Source: Emydura subglobosa (lineage: Eukaryota; Chordata; Testudines; Chelidae). Taken from it: 64,000 bases of DNA. Of this stretch, positions 48,358 to 57,500 are shown in pieces. The notes under the pieces were generated by a model. The model saw nothing but the letters and a program-made list of their open reading frames with translations. It ran no database searches and was not told where the DNA came from. Position 1 is the first letter of the stretch; each line of letters begins with the position of its first letter. The stretch spans positions 308,723-372,722 of the forward strand of contig ML680003.1 in NCBI GenBank assembly GCA_007922225.1, given 5' to 3'. The position numbers were made by a program, and so were the translations under genes.

Positions 48358-48456
48358 TTTTGGATGTATTGTTCATTTTGGTTTACGCATAATAGGTGGT
48401 TCTCCTTATTCACAGCCCCACTGGCTGGTTTGCTCTCATTTCGGGCTGTACGTGCC

Positions 48457-48529
48457 ATGGCAGGGAACGTAATCTACGCTGATTTAAACATCCCTGAAGC
48501 CCAGTTACCTTGTTCATCTCAACCCCACA
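48457..48529 (+). CDS. Gene B exon 1: start codon and ITIM tail
   Basis: ATG at 48457 in context gccATGG, then MAGNVIYADLNIPEAQLPCS and SQPH, ending in phase 1 before gtaagt. The I-Y-A-D/E-L-N motif close to the N terminus is the recognised NKR-P1 tail. The frame is open for about 240 bases upstream with other ATGs, but these would add an unrelated leader, so the Kozak-like internal ATG is preferred. Confidence 0.85.
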
Positions 48530-51500
48530 GTAAGTGTGTTCTTTCTTACTTCTAGTTTTGCGCTAAGATTGGGTTTTCAGTGAGATCTCCAGGTTTCTAA
48601 CTGAAGATGAGCATAGAGAGATGGTGTCTGAAATAGAGGCACATGTTTGTGAAATATAGAATCATAGAAATGTAGGAGTGGAAGGGACCTTGATGGGGTC
48701 ATCTGGTCCAACACCCTCTTCCCCCGCATGCTGAACAAGACCAAATCTTGGCATCGGCTCTAGGCTGGTAAATGATTATTGATTGATTGATATGCAAGAT
48801 ATATTTTAAACTTTGCACTGCATCTATGTAAACGTCTCACAGGATGCTTTGTGGCTAATTATAGTCCTAGCACTGAAATTCAAGCATAGTACAATTTGTA
48901 AGAGTCTCCTTAGTGCTTATTTACAAGCTTGGGGTGGAAACAAGTTAATATGGTAGGTGACCATGGTTTCCTACAGAGTGTCTCTAGAAACACTGAGGTA
49001 GGTGAAGGCTATCATGGATTGCCAAGGTCCAGTCCGGGCCCTGCCTTAACCAGTCTCTTGGCAGTGACTCGAGTAGTGTGCCAGACCCCAAGGGTTCATA
49101 CAGTTCCATAGCAGTCCATGGACTCCAAGACTGGGTCTTCATGGGAGTTGTTCCCCATGATGGAGGTCATATACACTGCCCTGAGGTACAGAACAAAGGA
49201 GGGAGAGATAAAGAAATCTAGTAAGTGGTCCAGAGATGTAGGAGATGGGCCGTAGACTAGGAAGAAATGAGAGGAAGCCTAGACCATGGCATCCTGAAGA
49301 GGAATGTGGTTTAATCCTGGATTCTGTAATGCACATGAAGCCAGTGACTCTTTCCAATGATAGGGACAATATCAGATTATGAGTGAGGAAATGAGCTATC
49401 CCACAGCGGAGCAGCTGAAGTGAAGAGAGTTGGGTCTGTAGCAGGGAATCAAAGTTCAAAGCAGGCTGTGAAGAATCGATAACAGATATGGAACCACAAC
49501 AAGTGCATTTGGCAGGAGATTAATAAATTATAAGTGTTCATGTTAAATAAACCTCACATCCACAATTGGAAACCTCTCTCTGAAAACGTTTCCCTCACTC
49601 TTCCTTCCCCTGCATCCTGTCTTAGCTGCTGAGTTTCAAAGGATAACCCCTGTGAAATGTTAATGAAGAAGGATCTTGTTGCTGAAATGAGGTGCCACGC
49701 GATATGGAAATGTCAGTGTGTTCTAATAAACTCATCTAACTCATTTCAAAATGTGGGTGCCTCAAGGTCCATGAGTTTGAGGCCAAATATAGAGCCACAA
49801 ATAACTGTTATGGCATAGCTCTCTTATTTCCCTCACAATGTTACATTTGCAACAGAGACATTTCACTTTGCTAGGAGAGAATGACATGGGCTAATAGAGA
49901 AGGGCCATCCTTCCTTGAGAAGAAGTGGCAGACAGTACAGCACTGTGGTTCTCAGATATTTTTTTTTTCAAAAACTGATGTATTTGGTCCCCATCCAATT
50001 CCAGTTCAACACTTTCGCACTTGGTTACATGAATCATTAATACTAGTTCTGAAATAAATAATTATCCCTAGCCCTTTTATCTGGAGCTTTTCATCCCTAG
50101 AGCTCAAAGTGCTTTACAGAGGTCACTATTATTATCCCCATTTTACACAGGGGGAAACTGAGGAACAGCAAGAAAGTGACTTGCCCAGCATCACCCAGCA
50201 GGTCAGTGCCAGATGTGGGAAAGAATCATGGTTTCTTGTATCCACTCCACTGGCCCATCCATTAGGCCAATAAAACAAAATGAAAGTGAACTCGGTTTAA
50301 TGCTATGGGTTATACCCACCCCCTCCACATTCTCTCTCAGCAGTTGATTTCCTCTCCATCAGCCGGGGCATTACATTTATTAGCTCTGAAATTTTCTCTA
50401 GCTGCCAGCAGCCCTAAGGGCTCTGATCTCTTTTAATCAGTTATATCCCCATCCAATTTCGGTGTCATCTGCTGATTTGATGTACAGTGTTAATCAGCTG
50501 TGATAAGGGAACAGATAGAGCTGCTTAGTTTTCAGTTTGCATGCTGTCTGTTGCTCTAATCTCATTTTCGGGACTGTTAAATGAAAGAAGAGTGGCTGGG
50601 GTATGAAGGGATTTGAGAGGGAGGATCTTAAAAAGCAAGAGATTCCTTCTGCTGCCTCTCTCATGAGGACGCTATGTTTACTCATTGTGGTTTTCTTTGG
50701 ACTCAAATAAAAATGTTACCCCTTTGGCAGAGAGGTAGCCATATTCACAGCCTACCAGGTCCGCTTTCCTCTGCCTCCTCCTAAAGGAGGCCAGGCTTTG
50801 AAAAGGAAATGGATGGATACCTTCCCCTGAGAGAGAGGCAGTCCTGAAATATTTCTTGACTTTTTGATATTTCCATGGATGAGGAGTTTCACTCATTAAT
50901 TCAGAAAGAGTGAATTCTGTTCACACAGTCTAAGGGTAGATCTTCACTGCAGAGTTAACCTGGGCTCCTATCCAGATTTTAGCCTTAACCCACCTACCGT
51001 CCACACACAAAAAGCTTTTACCCCAGGTTTGGAGAACACAGGTTTGCTTACCCAGCTGGGGATATAGGTTAGAATGCAGGTTCTGCTTTAACCTGCCTAT
51101 TTTACAGTGTGGATGCAAGCTGTAAACCAGGTTCTAGTCCTCCAGTGCTTCTCACAATCCCCCGGGGCTGTATATTTCTGCCGTCCTACCTCTCTTCAGT
51201 GCTGGGAGTCATCTAGCAGTTTATAGACAGCATTGAAACCCCACATTCCACACAGTCAGCTCCAACAGTGATGTCATTTGGGGAAGCCTCAACCTAGCAT
51301 ACTGCTAACTGATCAGATGCTCATACCAAGGTTCTGCAACAGACAAGGTCTCCTGCAATATGCTGCGAAACAATTGTAATTGTTTTACTATGTAATGATG
51401 ATGTTAGGGGGTGCATAATTTTGCATAGACAGCTTATGGGATGTTCTTAAAATGGACATTCCCCTGGATCATGATTTATTTATAATTTGATGAGCTAAGG

Positions 51501-54500
51501 TAGGCTGGTCTAATGGCTAAGATGCTGCGTTGCGACTCTGAAGATCTGAGCTTTATCCTCAGCTCTGCCATGGACTTCCTATGTGATTGTGGGCAAGCTG
51601 CTCCATCTCTCTGGATCTTGAGTTCCCAGCTGTAAAATCAAGGTGTTAGTACTTCTCTACTACATTGGGGTGCTGTGAGCCATAGTAGTGAGTGTATTTG
51701 CTGATGCCATATAGATCGATGGTCAATCCTCTTGTGTAGATTTATAGACAAGCTTTAAAAAAGAAGGTAAATAATGAAGTAATTGCAACATTTCCTTTCT
51801 TATTATAATTTCCCCCAACATCGAATGGTCCAGATTTCCGTCAGTGTCCACGTTGGCATCCACTCATCTTGAAAATTGGAGTAGCTGGGTATGTCGTCCT
51901 GCTGGTGGCAGTCCTAGTGCTGAGTGTTTTGCGTAAGTAGCTCCAAGCTAGTAATTCAACTGCAAGCGTTTCACAGGCAGAATGCAGTAATACCTATGGT
52001 TAAGGCACGTCCATTACAAAGTGCCTTTTTTTGTTTCTTATAATTTCTCCCACCGTTTTGACATTTTGAGGTAAATTTTCCCCTGTGTTTTCTTCACAAT
52101 ATTTTTTAAAAACTTTGAGCAAAAAGTAGCTCAGATTTTCTCGGGGATGAAGAAAGTGGGGGAGGGGAAAATAACCTTGTGACCTCTTTTTTGAACAGCT
52201 GTGACAGCTTATCAGTAGAGTTGGTTGAGAATTTTCCATAGAAATGAGTGAGGGAACCAAAGAACCTGCTGCTCTGGGAGTCAGGCAGCCCAGAACTCGC
52301 CATTTTATTTTATTGCAATTTATATTTTATTTTATTTTTAAAATTGTTTAAAACAGCTACTATTCTAAGCAGCAGTTGTTTTTAATGTCCTAGAGCAATG
52401 ATTTCAGTCTAACACAAGATACTGAAAAGAGCAGCAATTATCGTTAGTAATCAGTGTTTCTCTTATTTTCTTGTTCAATGTGTCAGACTGTTTCATAACA
52501 TCAAACAGGAGATGCAGCCAACAAGAAAATAAGATAAGCACTCAGGATATTTAAGACAGAGCTGTTTTTAAACATTTTAAAAATAAAATGAAAATAAAAA
52601 CAATTTGAAAGATACAAACACAAATTTAAATTCTAGAATTTTATTTTGATAAATTTTGATTTCAAAATTTGAATTTTTTCAGTATTTCATTTAGAAATTT
52701 TCCAGCGACATTGGTTTGATTTTTTTCTAAATGATTTATTTTCAAAAAAATTCCACTCAACAGAACATTCTGAAATTTCTATGTTTCATTCCAAATTGGA
52801 ACAATATTTTTCACAGAAAATGTCATCATAGTGCAGAAATCCTGCGTTTCGACCAACCCAACTTGGCGGCTTGGAGTAGACATTTGAAAGTTCGAGGGCT
52901 TGAACATATGAGTCACCAACGTTCCTTTCTGTGGTTCCTTAAAAATCTATTTTGATTTGGGGAAGTTCTAAGGTTTTGTCGTTGCTGTTTCTTTAATAGC
53001 CCAAAGCACATGCTGAGTGTTTTTTGTTATACAATAAGAGGATGTGCTTTAAGAGTGGATCTGCTCCCTTAGCATTGTGCTAGCAGATACAATTCAAACG
53101 GAATTTCTCAGATGCCGACATGGAGGGTTTCACCAGTTTAAAGGTGTGAATTTAAACCAATGACTTAAATAAACTGGGAACAGGTTTAAACTAAACTGAA
53201 ATAAGAGTATCCCCACTAATTAAACCAGTGCAAGTTTGTGTGTAGCCAAGGAGGCTTGTATAATCTGTAAACATTGTATCCGCTCTACAAATGAATTTGC
53301 AAGAAGACTAAATAACATTTAGTTTCTGATGTGAAGATGCACTTGGTATAAAGTAGAGGTTCAATCTCCACGATCGATGAATGCGTGCACTGAATTATGT
53401 AAGGTTGTCTAGGAGCCCAGCTTCATTTAATGCTTAAAATTGTGCATACAATGAGGCAAGGCTCCACCGCAGCTCTTGCCACAGTGCCCATTTTGTGTAA
53501 GGTGGAAGGAAATTGTATCACATGATAGAATATCTTTGTTTCATTTCAGGGGGCCGTTGCTATTTTTTTAAAACTTGGGCAATGCCATAGAAAGACTACA
53601 AGAACATTATTGAGGTTGCAAAGTCAAGCACTCAGAAACTAGAAAATGCCCGCAATGCCTGTGCAAACCTTAATTCTGCCCTCCTTGTGCATATACATTA
53701 TGATCCAGTCTTTAATTACAGGAGCACATGCTATTTTTTCCCACAGAACCCGCCCCCCGTTTCATTCGGTGCACAGGATGGACCGTGCGCACAGTACCTG
53801 CGGTAGAGGTATAGGTCCAGAAATTGGAAGAGGTTATGCAAATAGTGCAAGGCCCTGATTTGCATAAATCCTCGCTGTCCCCCAGTGACTTATTCCCCCA
53901 CACCCTTTTCTAACTGTCCTCTCCTCTCTTAAATTTCCCCCTCCGTCTCTGGCACCTCTGTCCCTGCCTTGAATTTCCATCTGCTCCCTCATCCTTCCTA
54001 GAGTTAGTCTCCAACCAGCCCATGGCCATTGCCAAGGCCATAGTGCTATGACCAGAGAGACCAGGGCTATCTCTATGACTGTGGGCAGGTTGTGGGTGGC
54101 AGGCTATGGAGAGAATCCTGAAAGACTCCAAGGAGTCTATGGTTAAAATCCTAGAATAGTTTTCCAATTCTCTAAGCGCTGATACTGTGCCCAAAGCACC
54201 TCCCACATAAATATCCATTCACCCAGCTTCCCAGCTCACTGAAAGTGGGAGACAGAAGCAGGTGCTTGGGGGGGTGACCAAAATCAGGAGTGCTCCAGGC
54301 AATCCGGGAAACTGAATGCTCTGGTGCTGCGTGGAAGAGGCAGCTGTGCAATATGCAATCCCTTGCTTCTTACACTGCTCATCATCCAACCCCTTCAATG
54401 AAGCAAAGTCCACCCCAGATCCCTGCTACGTTCCCCATCCAATCTGTGCACTGAATATAGCAAAGGTCCTGTGTGGACAGCCTGCATATCACGGTAATGT

Positions 54501-57500
54501 AGATGCACAAGGGAGCAGAGGTGAAGTTGCACAGGCAAGCTGAGCTGAGTCATTTCCTGCACTTTTGAGTGCTGCTCTCTGCAACCTTCGTGTTCTTTTC
54601 ACATAGAAAAAGCTCTGGCATGGTATGAGTTTTCTTGCTTGTTTTCAAGTTCATTACACGTGCCAATAGACAGCTTGGTACTTCATCTTTCTCAACCCAT
54701 GCATGAAATTCACCTGATCTAAGCGTGAGGGCCTTACCTTTGTTAAACAGATAGGGAAAGAGAGAAGGAGCTGAACATTTAGCGAAGGAAACTCCCGGTC
54801 CCTCTGTTTCTTTCAGTCCCCACTATCTCTTTCCCTAATATAGTCACTAGAGTCTACTGACTGATGTGTTATTTACAACTCCACATTCACAATGTTCTAA
54901 AGCACAAACAGCAATGCTCACTCACACGGATGTTGCTCTGAAGTTTTTCAGGGCTCCTCAGACAGTGGGGTGGCCCCTGAGGATGGCGGCATCTCTGAGA
55001 GACCCAGAAATGAAAGCAAATGCATCACCAGCCTGGAGAACTTGTCTGACCTGAAACAGCATCTGTGTGACCCACCTCAGAGCAGCTCCACAGGTAACAT
55101 CAGCTCATTGTGTCTCTGACCTTGTCTCCACACCAGCAGCGTCAATGGGCTGTTATTTAGCCTGTTTTCCTCCGTGCTGTTTGTGGGACCTGCTTTTAGC
55201 CATTCCTACCCAGCCGCAAGTCCACTATGCTGGTATTAGAGGTTGGTGTGAAACAGAATTTCTGTTTGGTGGGAAAGTCCAACAGTTTGGACATTTTTTT
55301 TCTTCTGAATCAGAATCAATAACTGAATTCTTGATATTTTTTGGGAAATGCAAATGCTGACAAATTTTGATTCAGAAACATTGAAACGTTTCAGTTTGAT
55401 GTGGCCAAAACATTTCGTTTCCTTCTCATCATTTCAAATGCCTTTGTCTGATACTGTAATACAATATAAAAATCTAAATAACATGTCCACACAATATGAA
55501 AATATACACATCTAATGTTATTAGAAAATTAATATTTTGCTATAATATAGAAGTCAAAATAAAATGAATCAAATCGACGAAGTCAAGAACAAAATGTTTT
55601 GAATTCCCTGACATGTTTCTGCAAAACGCTTTAATTCCCACAAAATTATATGTTACAATGGAAAACTACCCAGATCTGGACTCTCCTCCCACATTCAGTT
55701 CCACTAGCTCTCCTCGCTCCCAACCTGCAGCCCTTTGCTAGCCCAACCCTGGGCTCTCCACCCCCACAGCTCTGCTGATGTCCCCTCCTTCCTCACCTGC
55801 ATTTGAATACAGAACTTAGCACAACAGGATTCTCTCCTATGTCTAGGCTAGGGAACTTAGGTAATACAATTTACTCATTAATGATTTACTCTTTCCAGTT
55901 TCCCCTCCAGAGGGTGCCAAGTGTGTACTTTGTCCCCGGGACTGGCTGCCATACAAAGGAAAATGTTACTGGGTGTCTAAAGAAACTAAAAGGTGGACCA
56001 GCAGCCATGAAGACTGCTTAATGAAGAGATCTCATTTACTGGTGACCCAGGACCCGGAGGAGCTGGTAAAGTTAATTTTCTTGTAGGATGTTAGCACGCT
56101 GCTCTGTGATAAACCAATATGTGAAAATATAGTTCCAACCCTACCAGTAAGCAAGCAGATATTTTGTTTAAAGGTCAGCTGCTTGGAGTGCTAAGATACC
56201 AGGTACAGTATGCTGTGTTGTTTTTTTATTGCCCTTGTGATTTTCCCCACTGCGGTATTTGAGCATGGCGCTGTCAACACTGGAGGCAGACATCAGAGAA
56301 TTAGAGCACAATTTATTCACCCAGATGTCTCTCTTGGACACTTTACAGGGTTACATACAGACTATCACAACAGAGAAAAATTCTGTATGGATTGGATTAA
56401 ACTTTAAAATTCCCAAGAGGACCTGGATTTGGGTAGATGGCTCCCCCTTCAATGAAAAATTGTGAGTTTCCTAACGTTCGTACTGTTTATGTTTGCAAAC
56501 AGTCTTACTGCTGCACTTGTGGATTCAGAAGATACAAAATGTAACTCTTCATCTCCTTTGAAATTATTACAGTATAGGAAAACCCAAGCATTCAAAAACC
56601 ACGAGTCAGGTCCCCAAAATGGTGATATTTGCTTAAAAATCATGTGATTTAAAAAATAATCATGCATTTAGGGTTCTTTGTCTTTTCTGTCTGGTTTTCG
56701 GGGTCATGTTTTCAACCAACAGGAGGGGTAGAAACTTTGTTTTTTAAATGGCAAGCTGAGATTCTCCCCTAATCACCTGACTCCAAGTTCTGGGACTTAA
56801 AGAAAAGCTCAAAATACCATGAGACTCGCAGTAAAACTGCAGGAGCTCAGCCCGCTGCAAGGTCACAACAGGCATCACTTGAAAGGTTTGGGTTTTCATG
56901 ATAATCAGACAGCCAGGTTCAACATAATATGATATTTGGGTGAGAGCAAAGAGTCCCTTCCAAACTAGTTTGGCTTGAGCCACACGTGCCGATTCTGGGA
57001 ACTTAAACTAAAACCCTGGTCATCCTGAATTATGTGCCTTTCCCTTCCCAGGTAATCGAGCATGGGAGTCTATGTGCAGCTAACAAAGCCTGATGTATGC
57101 TTGAAAGTTGTACCAGTATAACTATGTCATAGGTGTGAATTTTTACTGATATAAAGGCACCATTATAAGCTGTGCCATGGACACAGCTACACTGATATAA
57201 AGGTGCCGTAAACCAGTATATCTTATTCCCATGCAGGAATAGCTATACCAGTATAAGCACTTTTATTCCTGTGGGTACATCTGCACGCAAAACGCTACAA
57301 CGCAGCTGCTTACCTTCAGTATAGCCACTACCTACACTAACAGGAAGGGTTCTCCCTTCAACATAGTTAATTCATGTCCCCAAGAGATGGTACACAGGTT
57401 GACAGAAGAATTGTTCTGTCAACCTAGTGCTATCTACACCAGGAGTTAGGTCGGCATAGCTACGACTCGGGGGTGGATTTTTCACACCCCTGAGAGATGT

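Larger units (their letters stand above)
32030..48456. other. Intergenic region between the CLEC2-like gene and gene B
   Basis: About 16 kb without a supportable host exon. Besides the listed elements, 33560-34240, 35330-37480, 40000-41000, 43000-44050, 46340-47120 and 47780-48210 hold nothing I can name. 35800-35822 has a short caacaaaa-type run. Confidence 0.5.
48530..51833. other. Gene B intron 1
   Basis: Holds a short reverse CR1 end (48.66 kb), an L2/MIR-like piece (50.1 kb), a short hAT-like element (50.9 kb) and a MIR-like SINE (51.5 kb). No extra exon seen. Confidence 0.5.

Noticed and set aside
48217..48456. Upstream in-frame ATG extension of gene B
   Set aside because: It would add about 80 unrelated residues before the ITIM tail; family tails start a few residues before the tyrosine, and the chosen ATG has a better context.
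54952..54965. Stronger-looking acceptor tttttcag for the gene B stalk exon
   Set aside because: Using it puts the exon out of phase and reaches a stop within about ten codons; the weaker site eight bases upstream is phase-correct in both genes.
56259..56348. Longer exon 5 of gene B starting upstream
   Set aside because: The frame is open, but length and phase match gene A's 113-nt exon only with the acttacag-type acceptor at 56348.
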